DNA of 64,000 nt from Elusimicrobiota bacterium (GTDB lineage: Bacteria; Elusimicrobiota; Elusimicrobia; UBA1565; UBA9628): positions 1,753,047 through 1,817,046 of the forward strand of contig CP096137.1 of NCBI GenBank assembly GCA_023213235.1, read 5' to 3'. The notes beneath the pieces are model-generated. The model did not search any database, was not told the DNA's origin, and saw nothing but the letters and a program-made list of their open reading frames with translations. This document shows, piece after piece, positions 37,594 through 47,753 of the stretch. Positions within the stretch are counted from its first letter, which is position 1, and every line of letters starts with the position of its first letter. A program made the position numbers and the translations under genes.

Positions 37594-38318
37594 TGATGAA
37601 GCCTCCGGCGATGCTCGAGCTCGAGGGCGTCCACGCCGTCTACGGCAAGAAGATCCGCGCGCTCAAGGGCGTGTCGCTCGAGGTCCGCGCCGGCGAGGTC
37701 GTCGCCTTGATCGGCAACAACGGCGCCGGCAAGACCACGATCATGAAGACGGTCGCCGGCCTGCTCAGGCCCGAGAAGGGCAAGGTCAAGTTCCAGGGCC
37801 GGGACCTGCCCGGCCTGCCGCCCGACCAGATCATGCGCATGGGGCTCTCGCTCGTCCCCGAGGGGCGGCGCATCTTCCCGCGCCTGACGGTCATGGAGAA
37901 CCTCGAGATGGGCGCCTACTCGCGCCGCGAGAAGGACCTCTCGCGCGAGTACGACCACGTTTTCCACCTCTTCCCGGTCCTGGGCAAGCGCCGCGGCCAG
38001 TTCGGCGGCACCTTGTCCGGCGGCGAGCAGCAGATGCTCGCGATGGGCCGCGCCTTGATGGCCGCGCCGAAGCTGCTCATGCTCGACGAGCCGTCGATGG
38101 GCCTGGCGCCCGTCGTCGTCGACAAGATCTTCGAGATCATCGAGCTCATCAACAAGGAAGGCGTGACGGTGTTCCTCGTCGAGCAGAACGCCAAGCGCGC
38201 CCTGCGCGCCGCGTCGCGCGCCTACGTGCTCGAGACCGGGGAGATCGTCGCGGCGTCGGACACCGCGACGCTCCTGAAGGACCCCGCCGTGCAGAAAGCC
38301 TACCTCGGCCTGCACTGA
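37593..38318 (+). CDS. livF: Branched-chain amino-acid ABC transporter ATPase LivF
   Basis: A 241-residue ATPase. Walker A is GNNGAGKTT, the signature is GTLSGGEQQMLAMGRAL, Walker B is LLMLDEPSMGLAP, and the H-loop is FLVEQNA. Start taken at ATG 37593 overlapping the livG stop; GTG 37590 and ATG 37596 are equally in frame. It is the last gene of the operon. Confidence 0.92.
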   Translation: MMKPPAMLELEGVHAVYGKKIRALKGVSLEVRAGEVVALIGNNGAGKTTIMKTVAGLLRPEKGKVKFQGRDLPGLPPDQIMRMGLSLVPEGRRIFPRLTVMENLEMGAYSRREKDLSREYDHVFHLFPVLGKRRGQFGGTLSGGEQQMLAMGRALMAAPKLLMLDEPSMGLAPVVVDKIFEIIELINKEGVTVFLVEQNAKRALRAASRAYVLETGEIVAASDTATLLKDPAVQKAYLGLH

Positions 38319-38322
38319 CCGA

Positions 38323-38340
38323 GTTCAACGTTGAACTTTT
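38323..38340 (+). terminator. Possible terminator of the liv operon
   Basis: Perfect palindrome GTTCAACGTTGAAC followed by TTTT, 5 nt after the livF stop. The stem is short and AT-rich, so termination may be weak. Confidence 0.4.
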
Positions 38341-38375
38341 GGGGATAACCCGAAAATAAGTTAAAATGTCCTGTC

Positions 38376-38447
38376 GCCGGGATAGCTCAGCGGTAGAGCA
38401 GCTGTTTCGTAAACAGCAGGTCGTCGGTTCGAATCCGATTCCCGGCT
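38376..38447 (+). tRNA. tRNA-Thr (anticodon CGT)
   Basis: 72-nt cloverleaf without encoded CCA. Acceptor GCCGGGA pairs with TCCCGGC, D-arm GCTC...GAGC, anticodon stem GCTGT/ACAGC with 7-nt loop TTCGTAA (anticodon CGT at 38408-38410, reads ACG), T-arm GTCGG/CCGAT with TTCGAAT. TTGGGG-N17-TAAAAT (38339-38367) lies just upstream as a promoter. Confidence 0.95.
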
Positions 38448-38456
38448 TATTTTGAT

Positions 38457-38497
38457 GAAGCGCCCGTTCCTCCCAAAGGAGCGGGCGCTTCGCTTTT
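38457..38497 (+). terminator. Intrinsic terminator after tRNA-Thr
   Basis: GAAGCGCCCG / CGGGCGCTTC perfect 10-bp stem, with an inner CTCC/GGAG pairing, followed by GCTTTT. It ends the tRNA transcript. Confidence 0.85.
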
Positions 38498-38537
38498 GTG
38501 ATGTAAGTAATCGCAGCCCGGCGGGATATCGACTGGT

Positions 38538-39918
38538 ATGCCCACCTACTACGAGCCGTCCCCGGCCCCCGGAAACCGCTCCCCGTCGTCCGCGTCGCGA
38601 TCATCGGCGTCCTCGCGCTCGCGCTGCTGATCCCGATCTCGATGGTGAGCTCGGTGGTCGACGAGCGCAAGAAGCGCCGCGACGAGGCCATCGGCGAGAT
38701 CACCTCGACCTGGGGCAGCCCGCAGACGATCGTGGGTCCGGTGCTCGTCGTGCCGTACCGCTACCGTTTTCGCGTCCAGAAGGAAGAGCTCGTCAACGGC
38801 CGCGTGATCAAGACCGAGGAGGTCGAGACGGCGGTCGACACCGCCTACTTCCTGCCCGCCGAGCTCAAGATCGACGCGGACGTCCAGCCCAAGAAGCTCC
38901 ACCGCGGCATCTACGAGGCGGTCGTCTACACCGGCAAGGTCGCCCTGTCGGGGCGCTTCGCGGCGCCGGACTGGAAGAGCCTCAAGATCGAGCCCGAGGA
39001 CGTGCTCTGGGGCGACGCCGTCGTCACCGCCGCGATCCCGGACCTCCGCGGCGCCCGGGGCGCGCTCGAGCTCGGCCTGGGCGGGAAATCCTTCGTGATG
39101 AAGCCCGGGGCGCGGATTCCCGGCTACCAGTCGGGCGCGCACGTCGTCGTCGGCGCGGCCGCGCAGGGGAGAAGCTCGAGTTCTCCCTGCCGGTCGACCT
39201 CAACGGATCGCGGGACGTGCGCTTCGCGCCGCTCGGCGTGCGCAACATCGCGGCGGTGAGGTCGACGTGGCCCGATCCCAAGTTCTCCGGCGGCTTCCTT
39301 CCCGTCGAGCGCGAGGTCGGCGCCGCAGGGTTCACGGCGAAATGGGACGTCTCGTACTACGGGCGCAGCTATCCGCAGGCGTCGACGAGCCGCGGGCGCG
39401 ACAACCCTTCGGCCGAGACGATCGACCCGTCCGTCTTCGGCGTCGAGTTCCTGTCCTCGGTGGACTCCTACCGGAACGTCGAGCGCGCGACGAAGTACGG
39501 GATACTGTTCATCGCGATGATCTTCGCGGCGTTCTTCCTGTTCGAGACCTTGGCGGGCCTGACGATCCACCCGATCCAGTACGTGCTCGTCGGCCTGGCG
39601 CTCGCGCTGTTCTTCCTCGTCCTGCTGTCGCTGTCGGAGTTCGCGCCGTTTCCCGCCGCCTACCTTCTCGCGGCGCTGACGGCGGGAGGCCTGATCGTCG
39701 GCTACTGCGCGCGCATCCTCGGCGAGAGGAAGCGCGCCGGAATACTCGCCGCCGAGCTGGCCGCCGTCTACGGCTACTTGTACGTGACTCTGCAGCTGCA
39801 GGACTTCTCGCTGCTGATGGGCAGCGCCCTGCTCGTCGGCACTCTCGGCGCGATCATGTTCCTGACGAGAAACGTCGACTGGTACGCCCTCGACAAAAAA
39901 GCGACGGGCGCGGCCTAG
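38538..39918 (+). CDS. creD: CreD-like inner membrane protein, two frame breaks
   Basis: 460 residues after restoring one C near 38568 and one G near 39170. CreD family layout: N-terminal membrane helix (VRVAIIGVLALALLIPISMV), a large periplasmic beta domain (IVGPVLVVPYRYRF; VDTAYFLPAELKI), then about five helices at the C-terminus from 39500 (LFIAMIFAAFFLFETLAGL onward). CreD links to envelope stress and beta-lactam response in enterobacteria; no creBC regulators are in this window, so the role here is open. Confidence 0.82.
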
Positions 39919-39952
39919 CGCCGGAGGGCGCGGCGGGGTATACTCGCGGTCC

Positions 39953-40810
39953 ATGCCGAGCCGCGACGCGCTCAAGCGCGAGGCGTTGAACGCCGTGCTC
40001 ATCACGCTGGGAGTGCTCTCGGCGGGGATGGGCCTGTACGGCTTCCTCCTCTCGAGCCGGTTCATCGACGGCGGAGTCACCGGCGTGTCGATGCTGCTCG
40101 CCAAGACGACGAAGGTGCCGCTGTCGGCCTGGCTGCCGCTGATCAACGTCCCGTTCATCGCGCTCGGCTGGCGGCAGATCGGCGGGGCGTTCGCCGCGCG
40201 CAGCGTGCTCGCCATCGCGGGGCTCTCGCTGGCGCTGGCCCATATCCCGTATCCCGACGTGACCCCCGACCTGCTGCTCACCGCCGCCTTCGGCGGGGTC
40301 TTCATCGGCGCGGGCATCGGCCTGGCGGTGCGCGGCGGGGCCGTGCTCGACGGCACGGAAATCGCGGCGCTGCTCCTCAGCAAGCGTTATCCGGCGCTGA
40401 CGATGGGCGACGTGATCCTGATCTTCAACGTGGTGCTGTTCCTGGCCGCGATGTCCCTGCTCGGCGTCGAGCCGGCCCTTTATTCGATCCTGACTTACGT
40501 CGCGGCGGCCAAGACTCTGAACTTCGTGATCTACGGGGTGGAGGAGTACATGGCGCTGACCGTCGTCTCGCGGGAGGCGACGGCCCTGCGCGAGCGGATC
40601 ACGAGCGAGCTCGGCCGGGGCCTGACGGTCTACCGCGGCTACGGGGGCGTCAGCGGCGACGAGCACGACATTCTGTACTGCGTCGTGACGCGTCTCGAGC
40701 TCGGGCGCGTGATGGGCATCGTCCGCGGCATCGATCCGGCGGCGTTCATGGTCCACCACCCGCTGTCGGGGGCCGAGGGCGGCCTGCTCAAGAAGTCCCT
40801 GCCCCACTGA
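39953..40810 (+). CDS. YitT family membrane protein
   Basis: A 285-residue protein with about six N-terminal membrane helices (FLLSSRFIDGGVTGVSMLLA is the family hallmark) and a C-terminal cytoplasmic DUF2179 domain (YRGYGGVSGDEHDILYCVVT). Function unknown in the family; a transporter role is suspected. A TATACT hexamer 8 nt before the start indicates its own, nearly leaderless, promoter. Confidence 0.85.
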   Translation: MPSRDALKREALNAVLITLGVLSAGMGLYGFLLSSRFIDGGVTGVSMLLAKTTKVPLSAWLPLINVPFIALGWRQIGGAFAARSVLAIAGLSLALAHIPYPDVTPDLLLTAAFGGVFIGAGIGLAVRGGAVLDGTEIAALLLSKRYPALTMGDVILIFNVVLFLAAMSLLGVEPALYSILTYVAAAKTLNFVIYGVEEYMALTVVSREATALRERITSELGRGLTVYRGYGGVSGDEHDILYCVVTRLELGRVMGIVRGIDPAAFMVHHPLSGAEGGLLKKSLPH

Positions 40811-40854
40811 CCTCCGTCCCGCGGAAATAGCGGTATTTGCTAGTCTTTTCCCCA

Positions 40855-43411
40855 ATGAACACGGCCCGGCGCTGGCTGCTGGTGACGGCCCATTTCCTTT
40901 GCCCGCTGCTGTTCTTCACCAACCTCACGCGCAACCCGTACGTCACCCAGATCGCCCTGCTCAACGCGACCCTGGCGATCGCGCTGGCGGCCTGGGCCTG
41001 CCGCGAGGCCGCGCGCGGCGACGGCTTGCGCGTGCCGCGCCTGTCGATCTCCTGGCCGCTCGCGGCGTTCGCGGCCGTCTGGGCGCTGTCGTGGACGCGG
41101 GCGTACTTCGGCCACGCCGACTTCTTCAAGGAGTCGATCCGCGCCGAGGGCGCGCGCGCCGCGCTGTTCCTCGCCGTCAACTGCCTCGCGGCCTGGTGGC
41201 TCGCGGCGACGACCGCGACCGAGGACGACGGCACGAGCGACGTGCCGCTCGGCCAGTGGATCGCCTTCGTCGCGGTCGTCGCCGTCCTCTGGTGCGGGCT
41301 GCCGGCGGCGCGCGCGCGCGCGGCGCGCGCGCCGAGGACTTCGCGGCGATCGCCTGGGAGCCGTACGGGGCGCTGGTCTGGGCCGTGAGCCTCGCCTGGG
41401 CGGCGCGGCTGTGCCGGCGCGGGCGCGTGACGGACTTCCTGCATCTCGCTTTCGCCGCCGGCTTCCTGGCCTCGCTGTACGGCGTCGCGCAGTACTTCAA
41501 CAAGGAGATCGTCTGGCCGGTCGTGCTCAACCCGTACGGCGGCCGCGCCGTCTCGACGTTCGGCAACCCGAACTTCCTGTCGACGTACAACGCCGCGCTG
41601 ATGCCCTCGGCGCTGGCGCTGTTCCTCGTGGAGAAGGGGGGCGGCGCCTGGCCTACGGCGCGCTGTTTCTCGTGCTCGAGGCGGCCCTGCTCGCGACGCT
41701 GACGCGCTCCTCGTGGGGCGGCGCCGCCGTCGGCGCGGCCGCTCTCGCGATCTCGCCGCTGCTGCGCCGCCGACTCAAGGAGGAGCCGCGCGCGGCCGGG
41801 CTGCTGTTCGGCGTCGCGCTGGCGCTGGCCCTGCTCTGGCCGTCGAGCACGATCTCGAGCGGCTACACGCCGACGGTCGTCGGCCGCCTCACGGAGTTCT
41901 CCTCGATCGTCAAGCGCGACGGCTTCTACAGCCCGCTGCATCAGCGCGTGCTGATCTGGACGTCGGCGTGGCTCATGGGCTCGGAGGAGCCGGTGCTCGG
42001 CAAGGGAGCGGGGCTCTTCGAGCTGTTCTACCCGTTCTACCAGGGCGGCCTCCTGCACGCCTACGACTTCTACCGCAACATGCGCACGCACGCCAACAAC
42101 GCCCACAACGAGATTCTCGAGACGTTCGCGCAGACGGGCCTGCTCGGCCTCGGCGTCCTGCTCTGGCTTTGGACGACGTTCTTCGCCGGGGCGTGGAAGT
42201 GGGCCAGGACGCGGCTCGGCGACGATCCGCTGTGGGCCGGCGCCGTCGCCGGCGCGGCGGCCGTGCTCGCCGACAACATGCTCAACGTCTCGCTGCACTT
42301 CGCGGTGCCGGCGTTCATCTTCTGGTGGCTGGTCGGCACGGCGGTCGGACGCGCGGCGCGCGAGGCGGGGCCCGCTCCCGTCCGCGGCGCGGCGTGGGGC
42401 AGGCCCGTCGCCGCCCTGCTCGTCGCGGCGTCGCTGTTCGCGGCCTGGCAGCAGGTCCGCTACTGGTCCCGCGAGGCCTGGTACTTCGCGGGCTTCAAGC
42501 TCGTGCGCCAGGGCAACCTTCCCGCCGCGATCCGCGCGCTCGAGCGCTCGCGGGCGTGGGGGCCGCGCGAGGTCAACGCGATCTATGAGCTCGGCAACGC
42601 CTACGCCCGCTCCGGACGCGCGGCGGACTCCGCCGAAGCGTACGAGGGGGCGCTCAAGGCCAACGCGGGCTACGACGAGATCTACTTCAACCTCGCGACG
42701 GTGTACGCCTCGTCGCTCGGCCGCCCCGACCGCGCCGGCCCGTACTACGAGGCGGCGTGGGCGCTGAATCCTCTCTCCGCGGAGATCGCCAACGGCGTCA
42801 GCTCGTTCTACCTGCGCGATCCCGCCGCCAACAAGAAGGCGGCCGAGGCCGTGCTCAAGCGGGCCGCGCGCTCGTTCCCGCTGAACGCGAACTACTGGAA
42901 CAACCTGGGCTACCTGTACGTGATGGACAAGCGCTGGGCGGAGGCCGAGGACGTCTACTCGCGCGCGCTCGAGCTCAATCCCGAGGCGCCGGCGCTCGTG
43001 CGCAACCTCGAGGCGGTCGCGGCCCAGTCCGGCCGCCCGCCGGCGCCCGCGCTGGCCGACTCCCGGGAGCTGCTGGCGCTCGACGCCGCCGTCTCGAAGG
43101 GGGACTGGTCGGCGCGCGCGCTGGCGCGGGCGGAGGCGCTGGCGCGCCGGCGCCCGTCCCTGCTCAAGGCGAAGTTCCTCCACGGCAGCCTCCTTCTCGC
43201 CAACGGGCGCGCGGCCGAGGGCGCGGCCGTGCTCGAGGAGGTCGTCGCCCGGGATAAAGGAAGGGCGGCTCCGCGGGTGAACCTCGCCAACGCCTATCAG
43301 AGCCTCGGCCGCGTCGCCGAGGCGGAGGCCCAGCTGCGGGCGGCCCTGGGCCTCGAGCCCGGCAACGCGGCGATCCGCGCCCGCCTCGAGGCTCTGGGGA
43401 AGAAGCCCTGA
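40855..43411 (+). CDS. O-antigen-ligase-like membrane protein with C-terminal TPR domain, two frame breaks
   Basis: 852 residues after restoring one base in the GCGC-rich stretch near 41325 and one G near 41638. The N-terminal half has about ten to twelve helices and the Wzy/WaaL/PglL-type signature in the periplasmic loop (FGNPNFLSTYNAALMP; RTHANNAHNEILETFAQTG). The C-terminal half, from about residue 530, is a TPR array (LGNAYARSGRAADSAEAYEG). Such ligases move lipid-linked glycans to lipid A or to proteins, including pilins. It lies directly upstream of the type IV pilus genes, so pilin O-glycosylation is a plausible role, but that is inference. Confidence 0.75.
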
Positions 43412-43467
43412 GCCGGCGCGGCGAAAGGTTAAAAGCGCGTAATAATTCAGCAATCGGGTTCTCTTAT

Positions 43468-43489
43468 GATTCTCGGGTCCGGGAGAATC
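43468..43489 (+). promoter_or_regulatory. Leader hairpin of the pilus operon
   Basis: GATTCTC / GAGAATC stem in the gap before the pilus operon; a TAATAAT -10-like hexamer lies just upstream (43440-43446). No T-tract follows, so it is more likely a leader structure than a terminator. Confidence 0.35.
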
Positions 43490-43514
43490 ACGCCCGGAAC
43501 GCGCAAATTCGCCA

Positions 43515-45517
43515 TTGAATAGAATCGGAATCGTCGTCGTGACGGCGCTCCTCGTGCTCGGGGCGGTCCACGCGCGCGCCCAGGAAGACGAGGGCTCGAG
43601 CGGGCTCAGCCGTCCCATGCGCGTGGCCGTGCGCTTCTACGAGCAGGGCGAGGACATCCAGGCGATGGACCGGTTCATGGAGATCCTGACGAAGGGAGAC
43701 CCCTCCGAGCGTTCGATGGCCAACGAGTACATCAACCTGATCACGCACCGCATGAACACCTCGGGCGGCAAGGGCGGCGCGCCGGCTCCGCAGCCCGGCG
43801 TGACCGTCGCCGAGCCCGTCAATCCCAACGTCGCGAGCCCGATCAAGCGCGCGTCCCCGGCCGGCCGCGAGGTCCCGGAGACGATCTCCGAGGGGCCGCC
43901 GGCCGCGGCCGCGCGGAGCGCTTCGACAACCTCGACGAGGAGTCCGTGCGCCCGAACGCCCGCAAGAAGCCCGCCGCGGCCCGCGCCCGCGGCGACGACA
44001 TGCCCGCGGCCAACAAGGCCCTGATGCGCAAGGAGATCCGAGCGCGCCTGCGCAGCGCCGTCGAGAAGAGCCTCGCCGATCTGAAGTCCGTCGAGGGCGT
44101 GCGCGTCGTCATGCGCGAGAACGGCGACCCCGAGGCGATCGGCATCCCCACGCCCCTGCTGTTCCAGTCCGGCATCGCCTTCCAGAGCGGCGCGCAGCGC
44201 ATCCTCGACCCTCTGACGAAGCTGACGTTCGCGCTCGGCACGACCCAGGCCGTCATCCTGCCCGAGGGCACGGCGATCGGCGACGCGAAGGTCCTGGACA
44301 TGCGCCGGACGATGGGCATCTCCTCGCACCTGTTCAACGCGGGCGTCGCGCCGCCGCGCGTGCGGGTGAACCTGCTCAACACGCAGGTCGACATCCCGAA
44401 GGGCCTGCTCGACTTCAAGGGCGTGGTCATCGTCTTCGTCTACAACCAGCCGCTGTCGCTCGTCGTCGAGAGCGCGGTCGGCGACGAGCTCGGGCCGCCC
44501 ATCTCCCTCGGCGTGTACCCGCCCTCGTTCCGCCCGTCGCGCGGCCAGGGGGTCATCATCGAGTTCTCGGTCTCCGACCCGCCCGCGGGCCTGGTGTCCT
44601 GGAAGTTCCAGCTGCTCCAGCCGTCGCGCGACGGCTCGGAGCTCGCGCCGCTGCAGGACGTCGTCGGCGGCGGGCCCGTGTTCCACCAGATCTTCTGGAA
44701 CGGCAAGCAGAACTACTTCGGCGAGTCGCTGCCGCCCGGGCGCTACGAGTGCGTGCTGACCGCCCTCGACGCCAAGAACCGCCAGCGCTCGGTGCACCGC
44801 TGGATCTCCGTCGTCGACGACGGCGGCGGAGAGCGCCTGCTCGCGGCGGATGCGGGCGGCGCGACGAAGGTCGAGGCGGCGCCGGCGGCGGTGGCCGCGG
44901 CGGCCGCGCCCGCCGCGTCGGCGCCCGCCGCGCTCGCGCCGAGCGCCGACCTCGCCGGCGCGCGCGAGAAGCCCCTCGTCGAGGGGATCAAGGCCGCGCC
45001 GAAGCCCGTCGAGATCACGCCGCGCGCCGAGCAGCCGCGCGCCAAGCGCCAGGTGACCAAGCGCCCGGTGCGCGGCAAGAAGGCCGGCAAGGCCGACAAG
45101 GGCAAGGAAGCCCGCGTCACCACCCCGAAGGCGCCCGTCGCCGCCGCCCCGGCCGCCGAGGCCTCCGAGGAGGAAGGGTCCGAGCCCGCGCCCGCGAAGC
45201 CCGCCAAGTCCGCCGCCTCGAAGTCCGAGTGGGCGCTCGCGTTCAACAAGGGCACCTACCAGCTCACGCCCGAGGCCGAGAAGCAGCTCGCCGCGGCCGC
45301 CGCCGCCGTGCCCTCTCACCCGCTCGAGAACCTCAAGGTCTCGGGCCACAGCGCCCCCGACGAGGCCGACGGCGCGGCGCTCGCCGGACAGCGCGCGAAG
45401 ATGGTGGCGAGCATCCTGGTCAACCGCTACCAGGTGGACTCCAAGAGGATCTTCATGAGCTCGGCGGCCTCCGGCTCGGGCTCGAAGGTGGACCTGGCGT
45501 TCGCGAGGACCGAATGA
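43515..45517 (+). CDS. Secreted protein with OmpA-like C-terminal domain, first gene of pilus cluster
   Basis: 667 residues after restoring one base near 43915. Signal peptide (IGIVVVTALLVLGAVHARAQ) from TTG 43515, a short TPR-like segment, a low-complexity linker, a large beta-rich region (VIIEFSVSDPPAGLVSWKFQ) and a long Ala/Lys linker. The C-terminus (YQLTPEAEKQLAAAAAAVPS ... GQRAKMVASILVNRYQVDSK) is an OmpA/MotB-type peptidoglycan-binding domain in shortened form. It overlaps the pilM-like gene by 4 nt, so it is likely an alignment or anchoring partner of the pilus machine. It is not a standard Pil protein. Confidence 0.7.
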
Positions 45518-47145
45518 GCGCGCAGATCGACCAGCTCATCGACTCCCTGGCCTTCGGCAAGGCCGCGGCCGCGTCCGGCCCGTGCCTCGGCCTGTACCTG
45601 AGCCCGGAGACGATCTACATCGCCGAGTCCCGCGTCAAAGGCGGCGTCGTGACGGTCGACCACCTCGTGCGCATTCCGATCCCGCCCGACGGCAAGGCCG
45701 CGGCCGCCGGCACGATGACGATGAGCACCGACTTCCTGGCCGACCCGAACAAGGTCGGCGGGCTGATCCGCCAATCGATGTCGCAGACGCGCTGGAACTC
45801 GAAGAACGTCGTCGTGACGCTCTCCCATCACCTCGGGCTGCTGCGCTACTTCCCGATGCCTCCCATGGAGCGGCGCTTCCTGCGCACGGCGGTTCCCGTC
45901 GAGGCGAAGAAGTACATTCCGATCCCGTTCGACGCGCTCGCGCACGACTTCCAGGTCGCGCCGATGCCCCCGGACCCCGCCGGCAAGCCGCGCAACGGCG
46001 TGCTGATCGCGGTCACGCAGAGCAAGAACCTGGCCAACATCCAGGGCCTGCTCGCCTCGCTCGGCCTCAACTTGATCGGCCTCGAGGTGGCGCCCTGCTC
46101 GGTGCTGCGCCTGTGGCAGGCCGTCGAGCCGCCGAAGGGGCCCGAGCCGTTCGTGCAGGCGCACTTCGACGGCGGCAGCGTCCGCATCATGATCTACGAC
46201 CGCGGGCTTCCCGTGTTCTTCCGCGAGGTGTTCCTCGGCGCGACCGCGGCGATCGCCGATCAGCGCAAGATCGACATGACGGGCTGCCTGTCCTTCGCGC
46301 AGAAGCAGCTCGGCCTCTCCGGCGTCAACAAGATCAAGCTCAGCGGCACGCCCGCGACGCTCGGCCCGTGGGTCGAGGCGTTCACGACCGAGACGGGCGT
46401 CAAGGCCGAGATCCAGGACACCGCGAAGCTGCTCTCCATCAAGGGCGGCGACTGGGGCGGCTACGCGGCCATCGGCGCCTCGACGCGCTCGACGGCGTCC
46501 TCGGCGCTGACGATCGACCTCGCCGCCAAGGACCGCGTCGGCGAGGACGAGCGCCAGGTCGCGCGCGACATCATCATCGCGGGCATGGCCCTCGGCGCGC
46601 TGATCGCGCTCACGGGCATCTTCCAGGCGACGACCTACAGCCACCGCGCCAAGGAGCTCGACAACTACGTCGTCGAACCCGACGTGAAGGCGGCGCTGCA
46701 GGGCCTCCAGCCCGTCGAGATCGACGCGAAGCTCGGCGAGATGCGCGACCAGCTCAAGAAGCTCAAGCAGGTGACGGGCAACCAGGGCACGCGCCCCGTC
46801 GTCTCCCAGGTGCTGCGCGAGATCGTCGAGCTCATGCCCGACAACCTCTGGCTGACGAAGTTGACCGCGACGAACGGGCTCGGCGGAGACAAGGCCGGCC
46901 TCGACATCTCGCTTCGCGGGCACGCGCGGGCCGCGACGCCCGCCGAGGAGCAGGACCTCGCGTTCCAGTTCAAGGAGATCCTGCTGCGCGACCCGAAGCT
47001 CGGGCCGCAGTTCGACGTCCAGATTTCCGTCCAGGGCAAGGCGCCCGGGCCGGCCGACAGCTCGCAGGGCCTCGATCCCGAGGCGCTGCAGCGCAAGCTC
47101 GAGGACCGGACCGAGTGGACCATCGAGCTCAAGGGGAAGCGCTGA
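45514..47145 (+). CDS. pilM: PilM-PilN-type fusion protein
   Basis: A 543-residue protein joining two type IV pilus alignment parts. Residues 1-330 are the actin-like PilM domain (SPETIYIAESRVKGG; VPVEAKKYIPIPFD; LIGLEVAPCSVLRLW). After about residue 340 comes one membrane helix (DIIIAGMALGALIALTGIF) and a PilN-like domain (QVLREIVELMPDNLWLTKLT). In most bacteria these are two proteins that bind each other. The length has no frame break, so the fusion is real. It is followed by pilO after 1 nt. Confidence 0.85.
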   Translation: MSAQIDQLIDSLAFGKAAAASGPCLGLYLSPETIYIAESRVKGGVVTVDHLVRIPIPPDGKAAAAGTMTMSTDFLADPNKVGGLIRQSMSQTRWNSKNVVVTLSHHLGLLRYFPMPPMERRFLRTAVPVEAKKYIPIPFDALAHDFQVAPMPPDPAGKPRNGVLIAVTQSKNLANIQGLLASLGLNLIGLEVAPCSVLRLWQAVEPPKGPEPFVQAHFDGGSVRIMIYDRGLPVFFREVFLGATAAIADQRKIDMTGCLSFAQKQLGLSGVNKIKLSGTPATLGPWVEAFTTETGVKAEIQDTAKLLSIKGGDWGGYAAIGASTRSTASSALTIDLAAKDRVGEDERQVARDIIIAGMALGALIALTGIFQATTYSHRAKELDNYVVEPDVKAALQGLQPVEIDAKLGEMRDQLKKLKQVTGNQGTRPVVSQVLREIVELMPDNLWLTKLTATNGLGGDKAGLDISLRGHARAATPAEEQDLAFQFKEILLRDPKLGPQFDVQISVQGKAPGPADSSQGLDPEALQRKLEDRTEWTIELKGKR

Positions 47146-47146
47146 C

Positions 47147-47752
47147 ATGGCCGACGACAAGAAGCCCGCGGGCGGCGTCAACCTCGACAAATACATCGCC
47201 GTCGTCAAGACGGAGGTCGACGTCGTCACGTCCACGATCCGCGACAAGGGCGCCAAGCGCTTCGGCAAGGCGTTCGGCATCGCCGGGGCCTTCGTCGCCC
47301 TCGCGTACTGGTTCGTCTACAAGCCGCCGCAGAGCAAGATCTCGCGCCTGTCGCGCGAGATCGAGGCGGCCAGCGCGATGTCGGCGTCGGCGTCGCAGTA
47401 CAAGGAGCTGCGCGACCAGCTCGCCGGCTCCTACGGGACTCTGCCGCTGCTCAAGGACCAGCAGCAGTGGCTCTCGAACGCGATGATCGACTCCCTGCGC
47501 GCCGACAACCTGACGCCCGAGTCCTTCCGGCCCGTCACCGAGAACGAGTCGAGCGGACTCATCTTCCAGACCTCGTCGGTGCAGATGACCCTGCGCTTCA
47601 ACGATCTTTACGCGTGGCTGCTGCGCCTCGAGAGCGCGCGGCCGCTGATGCACATCGGCGTCCTCGAGGTCAGCAAGAAGACCGACATGCTCGGCTACAA
47701 CTCCGTGAACTGCTCCGTCATGACCGCGATTCCGAAAAAGAGGTTCAACTAA
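47147..47752 (+). CDS. pilO: PilO-like alignment protein
   Basis: A 201-residue protein: short cytoplasmic N-terminus, one membrane helix (FGIAGAFVALAYWFVYKPP), a coiled coil and a small periplasmic ferredoxin-like domain (SSVQMTLRFNDLYAWLLRLE). Position between pilM/N and pilP and the domain pattern identify it. It links the inner membrane complex to PilP. Confidence 0.82.
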   Translation: MADDKKPAGGVNLDKYIAVVKTEVDVVTSTIRDKGAKRFGKAFGIAGAFVALAYWFVYKPPQSKISRLSREIEAASAMSASASQYKELRDQLAGSYGTLPLLKDQQQWLSNAMIDSLRADNLTPESFRPVTENESSGLIFQTSSVQMTLRFNDLYAWLLRLESARPLMHIGVLEVSKKTDMLGYNSVNCSVMTAIPKKRFN

Positions 47753-47753
47753 G

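Noticed and set aside
41177..43618. 813-residue open frame on the minus strand
   Set aside because: Lies opposite the ligase/TPR gene; composition is Arg/Ala/Gly-rich with no domain, typical of antisense frames in GC-rich DNA.
43637..47280. Long minus-strand frames across the pilus genes
   Set aside because: Mirror frames of real genes with clear domains on the plus strand.
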